Positions 47,050 through 58,338 are shown, numbered from the stretch's first letter. The stretch: DNA of 64,000 bases from Erwinia billingiae Eb661 (GCF_000196615.1 NC_014306.1:682001-746000); one strand, 5' to 3'. Translations and numbers: made by a program. Notes: generated from the sequence alone by a model not told the origin.

Positions 47050-47063
47050 CGCAGGAGGCATTG

Positions 47064-48290
47064 ATGTCACCATTTGATTATTTGAAAACCGCCATTCGCC
47101 AGCAGGGCTGTACGCTGCAACAGGTGGCGGATGCGAGTGGCATGACCAAGGGCTATCTGAGCCAGCTGCTGAACGCCAAAATCAAAAGCCCCAGCGCGCA
47201 GAAGCTGGAAGCGCTGCACCGTTTTCTCGGGCTGGAGTTTCCGCGCCGGGAAAAAACCATCGGCGTGGTGTTCGGCAAATTCTATCCGCTGCATACCGGC
47301 CATATCTACCTGATCCAGCGCGCCTGTAGTCAGGTCGATGAGCTGCATATCATTATGGGTTACGACGAGCCGCGTGACCGTCAGCTGTTTGAAGCCAGCG
47401 CCATGTCGCAGCAGCCGACGGTGAGCGATCGCCTGCGCTGGCTGCTGCAAACCTTCAAATACCAGAAAAACATCCGTATCCACTCGTTCAACGAGGAAGG
47501 AATGGAGCCCTATCCGCACGGCTGGGATGTCTGGAGCCGCGGCATTAACGACTTTATGGAAAACCACGGCATTGTGCCCAACCGGGTTTACACCAGCGAA
47601 GAGTTCGATGCCCCGCAGTATCAGCAGCATCTGGGTATTGAAGCGGTGGTGGTCGATGCTAAGCGCTCGTTTATGAGCATCAGCGGCGCGCAAATTCGTC
47701 ACGATCCGTTCCGCTACTGGGAATATATTCCGACCGAAGTGAAGCCGTTCTTTGTGCGTACGGTGGCGATTCTGGGCGGCGAATCCAGCGGTAAATCCAC
47801 GCTGGTCAACAAGCTGGCCAACATCTTTAATACCACCAGTGCCTGGGAATTTGGCCGCGACTACGTCTTCTCCCATCTCGGCGGCGATGAGATGGCGTTG
47901 CAGTATTCCGACTACGACAAAATCGCCCTGGGTCAGGCGCAGTACATCGACTTTGCGGTGAAGTACGCCAATAAAGTGGCCTTTATCGACACCGATTTCG
48001 TCACCACCCAGGCCTTCTGCAAAAAATACGAAGGCCGCGAGCACCCGTTTGTGCAGGCGTTGATTGATGAATATCGTTTTGACCTGGTGATCCTGGTCGA
48101 GAATAACGTGCCCTGGGTGGCCGACGGATTACGCAGCCTGGGCAGTTCGGTGGATCGCAAAGAGTTCCAGACGCTGCTGGTCTCAATGCTGGAAGAGAAC
48201 AACATCAGCTACGTGCACGTTGAGCAGGATAGCTACGATGAGCGCTTCCTGCGCTGCGTGGAGCTGGTGAAGGAAATGCTGGGGGCGTAA
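47064..48290 (+). CDS. nadR: Trifunctional NAD regulator NadR
   Basis: NadR combines a repressor of NAD synthesis genes, an NMN adenylyltransferase and a ribosylnicotinamide kinase. The HTH domain (QVADASGMTKGYLSQLLNAK) is at about 20-40, the adenylyltransferase motif GKFYPLHTGHIYLI at about 70, and the kinase Walker A GGESSGKST at about 240. I start it at ATG 47064, with AGGAGG about 7 bp upstream; TTG 47061 is less likely. It follows radA as in E. coli. Confidence 0.96.
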   Translation: MSPFDYLKTAIRQQGCTLQQVADASGMTKGYLSQLLNAKIKSPSAQKLEALHRFLGLEFPRREKTIGVVFGKFYPLHTGHIYLIQRACSQVDELHIIMGYDEPRDRQLFEASAMSQQPTVSDRLRWLLQTFKYQKNIRIHSFNEEGMEPYPHGWDVWSRGINDFMENHGIVPNRVYTSEEFDAPQYQQHLGIEAVVVDAKRSFMSISGAQIRHDPFRYWEYIPTEVKPFFVRTVAILGGESSGKSTLVNKLANIFNTTSAWEFGRDYVFSHLGGDEMALQYSDYDKIALGQAQYIDFAVKYANKVAFIDTDFVTTQAFCKKYEGREHPFVQALIDEYRFDLVILVENNVPWVADGLRSLGSSVDRKEFQTLLVSMLEENNISYVHVEQDSYDERFLRCVELVKEMLGA

Positions 48291-48302
48291 GCCTGAGGAC
48301 GG

Positions 48303-48334
48303 CCGACAGCCGTGAAAAACTGAACGGCTGTCGG
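48303..48334 (+). terminator. Hairpin after nadR
   Basis: CCGACAGCCGT and ACGGCTGTCGG pair over a 10-nt loop, 12 bp after the nadR stop. No strong T-run follows. Confidence 0.6.
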
Positions 48335-48342
48335 TAGTGCAT

Positions 48343-48378
48343 TAAAAAAGGAGCCGGCCCACTGTTCAGCAGGCCGGG
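48343..48378 (-). terminator. Terminator of the minus-strand oxidoreductase gene
   Basis: On the minus strand CCGGCC and GGCCGG pair and are followed by CTCCTTTTTT. It lies just after the stop of the gene at 48386-49387. Confidence 0.78.
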
Positions 48379-48385
48379 ATTGGCA

Positions 48386-49387
48386 TCAGTAAACCATCAC
48401 CACTTTGCCGCGCATATGGCCTTCCAGCACCAGCCGGTGCGCTTCTGACAGCGTTTCAACGCTCAGGCCGTGCAGCGTCTTGCTAAGCGAGCTGCTGACC
48501 TTTCCGGCATCCAGCAGTTTCGCCGTGGCGTCCAGGATTTCACCCTGACGGGCAATATCCGGCGTGGTGTACATGCTGCGGGTGTACATAAACTCAAAGT
48601 GCAGCGCCGCGCTTTTCAGCTTCAGCTCGTTCATCTCTAACGGCTTTTCATTCTCGACGATGGTGCAGATATGCCCCTGCGGCGCAATCAGCTTAGCCAT
48701 CGCATCCCAGTGGCCGTCGGTGTCATTCAGGCAGAAGATATAATCCACCTGCTTCAGGCCCTGCTTCTCCAGCTCGCCGGGCATGTCGTGGTAGTTGATC
48801 ACCAGATCGGCACCGCGATCCTTGCACCATTGCACCGAATCCGGACGCGACGCGGTAGCAATCACTTTTACCTTGCTGTGCAGCTTGGCAAAGGGGATCG
48901 CCAGCGAGCCGACGCCGCCTGCACCGCCAACAATCAGCAGCGTTTTACCTTCTTCGGCCTTATCCAGCTGCAGACGGTCGAACAGACCTTCCCACGCGGT
49001 TAGCGCGGTAAGCGGAATTGCCGCCGATTCTGCCCAGTCTAACGACGTCGGCTTGTGGCCGGTGATGCGTGCGTCGATCAGCTGCTGGGTGGTGTTGCTG
49101 CCTGGACGGGTGATGTCGCCGGCGTAATACACTTCGTCACCGGGCTTAAATCCGCTGACCTTGCTGCCCACTTCCACCACCACGCCGCTGGCATCCCAAC
49201 CGAGGATGCGCGGGTGCTGGAGTCCGTTTTTCTGTGCGCCTTTATGCACTTTGGTATCCACGGGATTTACCGAAGCGGCTTTAACGTCGACCAGCAGGTC
49301 GTATTCGCCTGGCGTCGGTTTCTCGACCTGGATCTCAATAAACTGCTGCGGTTTTTCTGGATTGATAGCAATCGCTTTGATTGTCAT
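48386..49387 (-). CDS. Zinc-binding-type alcohol dehydrogenase / quinone oxidoreductase family protein
   Basis: This 333-residue medium-chain dehydrogenase has the family blocks ASVNPVDTKVHKG, ILGWDASGVVVEVGSKVSGF, AIPLTALTAWEGLFD and the NAD(P)-binding LLIVGGAGGVGSLAIPFAKL (about 150-168). No structural zinc cysteines are evident, so a zinc-free quinone- or enone-reductase activity is likely. It diverges from a LysR regulator with 100 bp between them, which suggests the regulator controls it. E. coli has ettA directly next to nadR, so this pair is an insertion. Confidence 0.87.
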   Translation of the reverse strand: MTIKAIAINPEKPQQFIEIQVEKPTPGEYDLLVDVKAASVNPVDTKVHKGAQKNGLQHPRILGWDASGVVVEVGSKVSGFKPGDEVYYAGDITRPGSNTTQQLIDARITGHKPTSLDWAESAAIPLTALTAWEGLFDRLQLDKAEEGKTLLIVGGAGGVGSLAIPFAKLHSKVKVIATASRPDSVQWCKDRGADLVINYHDMPGELEKQGLKQVDYIFCLNDTDGHWDAMAKLIAPQGHICTIVENEKPLEMNELKLKSAALHFEFMYTRSMYTTPDIARQGEILDATAKLLDAGKVSSSLSKTLHGLSVETLSEAHRLVLEGHMRGKVVMVY

Positions 49388-49487
49388 AGCGCATCTCCTT
49401 TAAGGTGTGTTATTCAGTGTAGAACCTAAGCAGGCTAATGATAAGCCGCACAATAACTAACGAAGTGTTCGTTTCAGGTAAACAATC

Positions 49488-50381
49488 ATGTTTAAACAGC
49501 TGCAAGATATGGCCCTGTTTGCCCTGGTGGCCGAATGCGGCAGTTTCACCGGGGCGGCCAAAAAGGCAGGATTGCCGAAATCAAGCGTCAGTCAGCGCAT
49601 CAGTCAGCTTGAGCAGGCACTGGGGCTGCGGCTGATTAACCGCACCACCCGCCAGCTGAACCTGACCTTTGCCGGCGAGCGCTACCTGGTGCATTGCCAG
49701 GAGATGATGCAGGCCAGCGAGCGCGCCAATGTGGCGATTGAACGTCTGCGGGATAACCCCAGTGGACGGCTGCGCATCACCTCACCGGCGGGAATTGGCG
49801 CCACGCTGCTGGCGCGTTTAAACGCCGCGTTTCAGCAGGAATACCCGGACGTCACGCTGGAAGTCTCAGTGTCCGATGAAGTCCGGGATATCGTGCTGGA
49901 GGGCTACGACGTGGCGCTGCGCACCGGACAGCCGCAGGACTCTTCGCTGATTGGGCGGCGAATTGGTTATTGCGAGCGGCTGCTGGTGGCTTCTAAGGGC
50001 TACCTTGAACAATATGAGGCGATCACGCATCCGCAGCAGCTGGCTGAACACCGCTGCATTGCGCACCGGGCGTGGAGCGAATGGCTGCTGAACCGTGGGG
50101 AAGAGTATTACCGCTGGCTGCTGCCGCCAACGCATATGACCGATAACCTGGTGTATGCGCGGGAGTGCGCGCTGGGCGATGCCGGGATCACGCTGCTGCC
50201 GCGATTTCTGACCCAGGAGATCCTGCCGGGAGGTGGTCTGGTGCAGGTGTTGCCGGACTGGCAGGTGGAAGGCAATGAGCTGTGGCTGGTCTATCCAAGC
50301 CGTAAGCTGAATTCGCCTGCGGTGGCGCGCTTTATTGATTACGCCTTGCAGTCGCCGGTGTTTCGGGAGTTTTATCAGTAA
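49488..50381 (+). CDS. LysR-family transcriptional regulator
   Basis: This 297-residue LTTR has the N-terminal HTH (MALFALVAECGSFTGAAKKA, SVSQRISQLEQALGLRLINR) and a substrate-binding domain from about 90 (GRLRITSPAGIGATLLARLN). It belongs to the common group with the motif TRQLNLTFAGERYL. It is divergent from the oxidoreductase at 48386, the likely target; the inducer cannot be read from sequence. Confidence 0.92.
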   Translation: MFKQLQDMALFALVAECGSFTGAAKKAGLPKSSVSQRISQLEQALGLRLINRTTRQLNLTFAGERYLVHCQEMMQASERANVAIERLRDNPSGRLRITSPAGIGATLLARLNAAFQQEYPDVTLEVSVSDEVRDIVLEGYDVALRTGQPQDSSLIGRRIGYCERLLVASKGYLEQYEAITHPQQLAEHRCIAHRAWSEWLLNRGEEYYRWLLPPTHMTDNLVYARECALGDAGITLLPRFLTQEILPGGGLVQVLPDWQVEGNELWLVYPSRKLNSPAVARFIDYALQSPVFREFYQ

Positions 50382-50428
50382 CGTTGGGAAGCAGGGGACA
50401 ACGCGAGTGCGTCCCGCAGAAGAAAAGC

Positions 50429-50453
50429 AGAGGGCGAATCGCTTCGCCCTCTG
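50429..50453 (-). terminator. Terminator of ettA
   Basis: CAGAGGGCGAA and TTCGCCCTCTG pair over a short loop and, on the minus strand, are followed by CTTTTCTTC. It begins just past the ettA stop. Confidence 0.82.
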
Positions 50454-50457
50454 AGTG

Positions 50458-52125
<1,668 letters not shown>

Positions 52126-52386
52126 GTAGGATGAGCCTCTTGGTGTCTGTGTGTTAATTGGGGCAGCAGATGCCCACTCAGATGACGAAGTTTAGCTGGT
52201 TTTGCTTGCTAATCACAGCCGCCACCCGAGGAATATCCTTCCTGCTTCAGGTTATCGGTGCGTTGGCTGCCCCATTCGCTGACCCGCGTCAGCGCCAGGG
52301 GATGCGCTCGCGTGCCGGATTATTGATTGATTTTTGAGCCGATGGCTTTATGCTGTTTTTTTGCCTTACAAAGCAGGGAGATAACG

Positions 52387-53334
52387 ATGAGAGTTCTAAT
52401 CGCGGCGGAAGAGAACGCCTGGGGCGGCATGATCCAACAGTTTCGTCACACCTTGCCTGACGTCGAGTTCACGGCTTCTGCGGGCCACGCCGCCGAAAGC
52501 CTGGCCGGATACGATGCCTTAATCCCCGGTATGGCAAAAGTCACGCCTGATCTGCTCAAAACCGCTGACCGGCTGAAGCTGATTCAGCAGGCCGGTGCCG
52601 GGCTGGAAGGGGTGGATCTGGCCAGCGCCAAAGCGCTTGGCATTCAGGTGGCTAACGTGCCGTCGGACCGATCCGGCAATGCCGATTCGGTCGCCGAACT
52701 GGGGATCTGGATGATGATTGGCCTGGCGCGCAAAGCCCGCGAGATCCCTGAGATGATCGCCACGCGTCAGCTTGGCCTGCCGGTGGGCATGGGGCTGATG
52801 GGGAAAACCGTCGGGCTGGTGGGGCTGGGCGGCATCGGTAAAGCGCTGGCGAAACGACTGGCACCCTTTGGCGTGCGGCTGATTGGCGTGAAACGCACCG
52901 CCGATCAGGCCTTCGCTAAAGCGCATCAGCTGGACTGGCTGGGCAATATGGCCCATCTGCCGGCGCTGCTGAATGACGCCGACTTTGTGATCCTCAGCCT
53001 GCCGGACAATGCCGACACCCGCCATATCATTGATGAAACCGCGCTGGCGCAGATGAAGCCGGGCAGTTACCTGATCAACCTGGGGCGTGGCGGACTGATT
53101 GAAAAGCAGGCGTTGCTGGCGGCGCTGGAAGTGAATCACCTGGCAGGCGCCGGGCTGGATGTGTTCTGGCAGGAGCCGCCCGAGCCGGATGACGCGCTGT
53201 TTCAGTACAACGTCATCGCCACGCCGCATATCGGCGGCGTCACTGATAATTCGCTGAACGGCAACGTGGCGGGGGTATGTGAAAACCTGCGCCGCTTACG
53301 CGATGGCGAAGAGATCCTGAATCGCTGGGCGTAA
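52387..53334 (+). CDS. D-isomer-specific 2-hydroxyacid dehydrogenase family protein
   Basis: This 315-residue NAD(P)-dependent enzyme has the nucleotide-binding GLVGLGGIGKALAKRLAPFG (about 140-160), the catalytic Arg in NLGRGGLIEK, the Glu in FWQEPPEP and the His in TPHIGGVTDNS. The substrate is unknown; relatives reduce glyoxylate, hydroxypyruvate or branched 2-keto acids. I start it at ATG 52387 with AGGGAG upstream. No operon partner is evident. Confidence 0.9.
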   Translation: MRVLIAAEENAWGGMIQQFRHTLPDVEFTASAGHAAESLAGYDALIPGMAKVTPDLLKTADRLKLIQQAGAGLEGVDLASAKALGIQVANVPSDRSGNADSVAELGIWMMIGLARKAREIPEMIATRQLGLPVGMGLMGKTVGLVGLGGIGKALAKRLAPFGVRLIGVKRTADQAFAKAHQLDWLGNMAHLPALLNDADFVILSLPDNADTRHIIDETALAQMKPGSYLINLGRGGLIEKQALLAALEVNHLAGAGLDVFWQEPPEPDDALFQYNVIATPHIGGVTDNSLNGNVAGVCENLRRLRDGEEILNRWA

Positions 53335-53343
53335 GAGGCTGAC

Positions 53344-54120
53344 CTAACGCGCTTTCTGCCCGACCATCACGTCAATGCCCAGCTGTTTCAGCTTCTGCGC
53401 CAGCTCTTTCGGCGGGGCATCGTCGCTGACCAGCGTCTCGAAGGCGCTGAGTTCGCCGATGCGGGCGGGCAACACTTTGCCAAACTTGCTGCTGTCAGCC
53501 ACCAGAATCTTGTGGCTGGCACGCTGCATCGCCTGATGCTTCATCGGCAATTCGTTGAGGTTGTAGCAGGTCGCACCCTGACCGGCATCAATGCCTGCCG
53601 CAGAGATAAAGGCTTTGCCGGGACACAGGCTGTCCATTACCGAGCCGTGACCCAGCGGAGTGAAGATGGCGTTGTCGGCATGAAACTCACCGCCGTTGAG
53701 GATCACCTGACAGGCCGGTTTCTCTTTCAGCGCCAGGAAGGTGTTCATCGCGCAGCAGATGGCGGTAAACGCCAGCTCATTATCGATGGCATCGACAATC
53801 CACGGCATGGTGGTGCCGCAGTCAAAGAACACCGTATCACCCGGCTCAATCAGTGACGCCGCCAGCTGGCCCAGACGCCGCTTTTTCTCGACGTTATGCG
53901 CCTGCTGATCGGAGACAAAGTAGTGACCCTGATTGCTTTTCGGATCGCTGACAATGTAGCCCCCCAATAACACCACCACCGACGGCTGTTCGTTGAGATC
54001 GCGACGGATGGTCATCTCGGACACACCCAGCAGCCGCGCCGCCTCTCGCAGGTGGATTTTATCGGTTCGCTTAAGCGCAGATGCCAGCTTGTTTACGCGC
54101 TCGTCGCGGCGGGTTTCCAT
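53344..54120 (-). CDS. deoR: DeoR-family repressor of deoxynucleoside/deoxyribose genes (DeoR/DeoQ)
   Basis: This 258-residue regulator begins METRRDERVNKLASALKRTD and has the HTH LLGVSEMTIRRDLN (about 31-44). The ligand domain (FFDCGTTMPWIVDAIDNELA, NTFLALKEKP, GGEFHADNAIF) closely resembles E. coli DeoR as I recall it, which responds to deoxyribose 5-phosphate. The position beside deoK-deoP-deoX matches Salmonella deoQ, so the name deoQ is also possible. It ends the minus-strand pair with the aldolase at 54145 and probably represses both this locus and deoCABD. Confidence 0.87.
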   Translation of the reverse strand: METRRDERVNKLASALKRTDKIHLREAARLLGVSEMTIRRDLNEQPSVVVLLGGYIVSDPKSNQGHYFVSDQQAHNVEKKRRLGQLAASLIEPGDTVFFDCGTTMPWIVDAIDNELAFTAICCAMNTFLALKEKPACQVILNGGEFHADNAIFTPLGHGSVMDSLCPGKAFISAAGIDAGQGATCYNLNELPMKHQAMQRASHKILVADSSKFGKVLPARIGELSAFETLVSDDAPPKELAQKLKQLGIDVMVGQKAR

Positions 54121-54144
54121 GGTCAGTCACTCCTGATAATACGG

Positions 54145-54816
54145 TTAATAACCCTCGCCGGCAGCGCTGCCGTTAACGATGGCGACGCCGGAGCTGGTGC
54201 CGATACGGCTGGCGCCCGCCTGGATCATGATGTCTGCCGTCTGTCGGTCGCGCACCGCGCCGGATGCTTTGACCGCCACCTCAGGGCCAACGGTATCATG
54301 CATCAGACGGACGTGCTCTTCGCGCGCGCCGCCGGTACTGAAACCGGTGGACGTTTTCACAAACGCGACCTTCAGTTCACGACAAATTTCACAGATTTGA
54401 ATGATTTGCGCATCGCTAAGCAGGCAGGTCTCTAATATTACCTTCAATGGGATCGGGCCGCAAACCTCGCGCACCGCCTGAATATCGGCGCTGACGGCCT
54501 TCACCTCACCGCTTTGCAGCCAGCCAACGTTAATCACCATATCAATCTCCTGCGCACCGGCCGCAATGGCGGCTTTCGCTTCGAAGGCTTTGGCGCTGGT
54601 CAGGCCGGCACCCAGCGGAAAACCGATGACGGAACAGACCTTTACCTCACTTCCCGCCAGCTTCTCCGCCACTAACGGCACATAACCCGAATTGACGCAC
54701 ACCGCGTAAAAGTGGTGGGCGATGGCTTCGTCACACAGGGTGGCGATCTGTTGCACGGTGGCATTCGCCGCCAGCAGGGTGTGGTCGATGTAGCGGGCAT
54801 AGTCCAGGTTTTGCAC
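54145..54816 (-). CDS. deoC: Second deoxyribose-phosphate aldolase
   Basis: This 223-residue aldolase is shorter than, and divergent from, DeoC at 38137. It resembles the Bacillus-type enzyme: [16 protein letters not shown] near the start, [26 protein letters not shown], the Schiff-base lysine in VAFKVTSTG-like [15 protein letters not shown] (about 150) and VKASGAVRD (about 180). The start is GTG at 54816 with GAGGAG upstream. It would cleave the product of DeoK, completing deoxyribose breakdown. Confidence 0.92.
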   Translation of the reverse strand: MQNLDYARYIDHTLLAANATVQQIATLCDEAIAHHFYAVCVNSGYVPLVAEKLAGSEVKVCSVIGFPLGAGLTSAKAFEAKAAIAAGAQEIDMVINVGWLQSGEVKAVSADIQAVREVCGPIPLKVILETCLLSDAQIIQICEICRELKVAFVKTSTGFSTGGAREEHVRLMHDTVGPEVAVKASGAVRDRQTADIMIQAGASRIGTSSGVAIVNGSAAGEGY

Positions 54817-54845
54817 GGGAAGCTCCTCAGCAGATTAGGGGGTTT

Positions 54846-54861
54846 TGTTAAAATAATAACA
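54846..54861 (-). promoter_or_regulatory. DeoR-like operator in the aldolase/deoK divergent spacer
   Basis: TGTTAAAATAATAACA matches the palindromic deo operator at 37860 at 14 of 16 positions. It lies 30 bp before the minus-strand aldolase start and probably controls it and the repressor gene. Confidence 0.78.
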
Positions 54862-54955
54862 TTTTCATTCTGGCGTCAATCGCCAATTAACATCTCGCGG
54901 GCGGGATTTTCAGGCTGAGACGGGTGTCACAAAAATAACATGAGATGATTGTTAT

Positions 54956-54971
54956 TGTTATTTCTACAACA
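54956..54971 (+). promoter_or_regulatory. Second DeoR-like operator before deoK
   Basis: TGTTATTTCTACAACA matches the deo operator at about 12 of 16 positions. Just upstream, AATAACA (54934-54940) and TGTTATT (54950-54956) form a further inverted repeat of the same half-site sequence. Together they probably control the deoK-deoP-deoX operon. Confidence 0.62.
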
Positions 54972-55004
54972 TTTAATGATGAAAATTTACACGGGGAAAA
55001 CGTC

Positions 55005-55919
55005 ATGGACATTGCCGTCATCGGCTCCAATATGGTCGATCTGATCACCTACACCAACAGCATGCCGAAAGCCGGTGAAACCTTAGAAGCGCCAGACTTC
55101 GCACTGGGCTGCGGCGGCAAAGGGGCCAACCAGGCCGTTGCGGCGGCGAAGCTGGGTGCCAGCGTGATGATGGTCAGCAAAGTGGGCGAAGACCTGTTTG
55201 CGGACAACACGGTGAAAAACTTGCAGCGGTTCGGCGTCGACGCGCAGCACGTCACCGTCGCGGCGGGCACCTCCAGCGGCGTGGCACCGATTTTTGTCGA
55301 TGACCAGTCGCAAAACCGCATCCTGATTATCAAAGGGGCCAACGCGCACCTGTCTCCGGCGGATATTGATGCCGCGGCGGAGGATCTTAAGCGCTGCCGT
55401 CTGATGGTGTTGCAGCTGGAGATCCCGCTGCCGACGGTCTATTACGCCATCGACTTTGCGCGGCAGAACGGCATTCAGGTGATCCTCAATCCCGCGCCGG
55501 CGGTGGCCGGTTTGGACATCGATTACGCCTGCCAGTGCGACTTCTTTATGCCGAACGAAACCGAACTGGAGATCCTGACGGGCCTGCCGGTCAGCACCGA
55601 AGACGAAGTGCTGCGCGCCGGGCAGATGCTGCTGGGACGCGGCCTGAAAAACCTGATTATCACTCTCGGCAGCCGCGGATCGGTGTGGATGCAGGGAGAT
55701 GCCGTCCACCGCATTAAGCCCACGCCGGTGAAGGCGATTGATACCAGTGGCGCAGGGGATGCCTTTATCGGCTGCTTTGCCCACTTTCTGATCCAGCATG
55801 GCGATATCGCGAAGGCAATGCAGTCTGCCTCCGACTATGCCGCCTGTAGCGTCACCGGACGGGGAACCCAGCTTTCGTACCCTGATGCCGATACCTTCCA
55901 CCGTTTTCTCAACGATTAA
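55005..55919 (+). CDS. deoK: Deoxyribokinase-like PfkB sugar kinase
   Basis: This 304-residue ribokinase-family enzyme has the substrate motif GCGGKGANQAVAAAKLGA (about 38-55) and the catalytic DTSGAGDAFIGCF (about 247). Context decides the substrate: with a DeoR-like repressor, an aldolase for deoxyribose 5-phosphate, a permease and a deoX-type gene it matches Salmonella deoK, which phosphorylates 2-deoxyribose. Ribokinase activity on ribose cannot be excluded. I start it at ATG 55005 with GGGGA upstream. Confidence 0.87.
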   Translation: MDIAVIGSNMVDLITYTNSMPKAGETLEAPDFALGCGGKGANQAVAAAKLGASVMMVSKVGEDLFADNTVKNLQRFGVDAQHVTVAAGTSSGVAPIFVDDQSQNRILIIKGANAHLSPADIDAAAEDLKRCRLMVLQLEIPLPTVYYAIDFARQNGIQVILNPAPAVAGLDIDYACQCDFFMPNETELEILTGLPVSTEDEVLRAGQMLLGRGLKNLIITLGSRGSVWMQGDAVHRIKPTPVKAIDTSGAGDAFIGCFAHFLIQHGDIAKAMQSASDYAACSVTGRGTQLSYPDADTFHRFLND

Positions 55920-55932
55920 CTGAGGATTCGCT

Positions 55933-57258
55933 ATGCAACCGACCATCGTCCAGCAGCCTGATGGCTATTTAAATAAGACGCCACTGTTTCAGTTTATTTT
56001 GCTCTCGTGCCTGTTCCCGTTATGGGGCTGCGCCGCCAGCCTGAATGATATTTTGATCACCCAGTTCAAAAGCGTTTTCGCCCTCAGCGATTTCGCCAGC
56101 GCGCTGGTGCAGAGCGCCTTTTACGGCGGCTATTTTTTAATTGCCATTCCGGCCTCGCTGGTGATCCGCAGCAGTAGCTACAAGATTGCGATCCTGCTGG
56201 GGCTGGCGCTGTATATCGCCGGTTGCGTGATGTTCTATCCGGCTTCGCATATGGCGACCTACACCATGTTCCTGGCGGCGATCTTCGCGATTGCTATCGG
56301 GTTGAGCTTCCTGGAAACGGCGGCGAATACCTACAGCTCGATGATCGGTCACCGCGATCACGCCACGTTGCGGCTGAACGTCAGCCAGACGTTCTACCCG
56401 ATTGGCGCGCTGATGGGCATCGTGTTGGGCAAATACCTGGTGTTCCAGGATGGCGACAGCCTGCACAGCCAGATGGCCGGCATGAACCCGGAACAGCTGC
56501 ACCAGTTCCGTCTGACCATGCTGGAGCACACGCTGGAACCTTACAAATACCTGGTGATGGTCCTGGTGGTGGTGATGGTGTTGTTCCTGTTGACCCGTTA
56601 TCCGCACTGCAAACCGCAGAGCAATGAGAAAAAGCTGCCGAGCCTTGGCGAAACCTTCAGCTATCTGGCCAAAAACCGTCACTTCAAGCGCGGCATCATT
56701 GCGCAGTTCCTTTACGTGGGGATGCAGGTGGCGGTCTGGTCGTTCACCATTCGTCTGGCGCTGAACCTCGGTGCGGCCAACGAGCGTCATGCCTCTAACT
56801 TTATGATTTACAGCTTTATCTGCTTCTTTCTCGGCAAGTTTGTCGCCAACTTCCTGATGACGCGCTTCCGCGCCGAGAAGGTGCTGATTGCTTATTCCAT
56901 CGTCGGTGTGGCCACGCTGGCCTACGTGATGCTGGTGCCAAACTTCACCGCCGTCTATGCCGCCGTGTTCGTCAGCGTGTTGTTTGGGCCATGCTGGGCG
57001 ACGATTTATGCCGGCACCCTGTCTACCGTCGAGAGCAAATACACCGAAGTGGCCGGCGCGTTTATCGTGATGGCGATTGTCGGTGCCGCCTTTATCCCGG
57101 CCTTGCAGGGTCTGGTGTCTGACCGTCTCGGCTCGATGCAGATGGCGTTTGGCGTCTCACTTTTGTGCTTCGCCTGGGTGGGCTTCTACTTCTGGGGCGA
57201 ACTGCGCCATAAAAAACAGCCGGCAGTCAGCGGTCGTCTGGCTGAGGAGGCACGATGA
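55933..57258 (+). CDS. deoP: Deoxyribose permease, FucP-like MFS family
   Basis: This 441-residue transporter has about 12 membrane helices and the FucP-family features FLETAANTYSSMIG (about 129-142) and RLNVSQTFYPIGALMGIVLG. In the Salmonella deoxyribose operon the permease DeoP is of this family and lies between deoK and deoX, as here. Its stop overlaps the deoX start by 4 bp. Confidence 0.87.
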   Translation: MQPTIVQQPDGYLNKTPLFQFILLSCLFPLWGCAASLNDILITQFKSVFALSDFASALVQSAFYGGYFLIAIPASLVIRSSSYKIAILLGLALYIAGCVMFYPASHMATYTMFLAAIFAIAIGLSFLETAANTYSSMIGHRDHATLRLNVSQTFYPIGALMGIVLGKYLVFQDGDSLHSQMAGMNPEQLHQFRLTMLEHTLEPYKYLVMVLVVVMVLFLLTRYPHCKPQSNEKKLPSLGETFSYLAKNRHFKRGIIAQFLYVGMQVAVWSFTIRLALNLGAANERHASNFMIYSFICFFLGKFVANFLMTRFRAEKVLIAYSIVGVATLAYVMLVPNFTAVYAAVFVSVLFGPCWATIYAGTLSTVESKYTEVAGAFIVMAIVGAAFIPALQGLVSDRLGSMQMAFGVSLLCFAWVGFYFWGELRHKKQPAVSGRLAEEAR

Positions 57259-58277
57259 GAACCACGTTGCCACTGCATCCCTCGCTGTTCGGTGAAACGC
57301 CGCGTACGCTGCTGGATAACGCCGACGTCAAAGTAGAGCTGTTCCGTTACCCCTCAGGGATTGAGGCGGTGCGGATGGAGAACCGCCGTGGCTTTGTAAT
57401 CGTGCTGCCGTATTACGGGCAGATGGTGTGGGATGCGGCTTTCGACGGTCAGCGGATGACCATGGGCAACGGCTTTAAGCAACCGTTGCCGGGCAAGGAC
57501 ATTATTGACACCTACGGCTGCTTCGCCTTCCACTCCGGCCTGCTGGCCAACGGTTGCCCTGGCGAGGGCGATGTCCATGCGTTGCACGGCGAGATGGCCT
57601 GCGCCCGCATGGACAGCGCCTGGATCGTGCTGGAAGAAGAGGGCGTGTCGGTGCGCGGCGAGGTGGAGTACATCAAAGGTTTCGGCCATCACTATCGCGC
57701 ATTGCCAGGCGTGACGTTGTTGGCGGATCGGCCACGCTTGCGCATTGAGATGGCGGTCACCAATCTGTCCGGCACGGCGATGCCGTTGCAGTATATGTGC
57801 CATATGAACAGCGCCTATGTCGACAATGGCACTTTTAGCCAAAGTATCCCGGACAGTGCCTTTAAGCTGCGGACCTCGATTCCTGGCCACGTACATCCAA
57901 CGCCGGTGTGGCTGGACTATACCCGTCAGCTTGCGGCGGAACCGCAGGCCTTTGGCGGGCTGACGCGCCCGGAGATGTACGATCCCGAGATTGTGTTTTT
58001 TGCTGATAATCTGGCGCAGTACGGCGAGACGGTGACCTTTAATCTGCACTCGCCGGACGGCCACGGTTTCAGCACCACCTTCCAGACCGCGCAGTTCAAC
58101 TATGCCACGCGCTGGATCCTGCACAACAGCGATCAGCAGGTCGCCGCCTATGTGTTACCGGCCACCTGCCGCCCGGAAGGCTTCAACGCGGCTAAGCAGG
58201 CCGGCACGTTGATCATGTTGGAACCGCGAGAGCAGCGGCATTTCAGCGTGGAAACCGGGCTAATCGAAAACCCATAA
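57255..58277 (+). CDS. deoX: DeoX-like aldose-1-epimerase-related protein (DUF4432)
   Basis: This 340-residue protein has a galactose-mutarotase-like fold by family (DUF4432): NRRGFVIVLPYYGQMVWDAAF, CFAFHSGLLANGCPGEGDVH, HALHGEM and YMCHMNSAYVDNG with several conserved histidines. A role as a sugar mutarotase for deoxyribose is likely but unproven. It is translationally coupled to deoP and ends the operon; a non-coding repeat array follows. Confidence 0.85.
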   Translation: MRTTLPLHPSLFGETPRTLLDNADVKVELFRYPSGIEAVRMENRRGFVIVLPYYGQMVWDAAFDGQRMTMGNGFKQPLPGKDIIDTYGCFAFHSGLLANGCPGEGDVHALHGEMACARMDSAWIVLEEEGVSVRGEVEYIKGFGHHYRALPGVTLLADRPRLRIEMAVTNLSGTAMPLQYMCHMNSAYVDNGTFSQSIPDSAFKLRTSIPGHVHPTPVWLDYTRQLAAEPQAFGGLTRPEMYDPEIVFFADNLAQYGETVTFNLHSPDGHGFSTTFQTAQFNYATRWILHNSDQQVAAYVLPATCRPEGFNAAKQAGTLIMLEPREQRHFSVETGLIENP

Positions 58278-58338
58278 GGCCTCTTTGATTTTGACCCGTG
58301 TGTTAGGGAAGTCGTCTGGATGTTTCGGTGCTTTGCTC

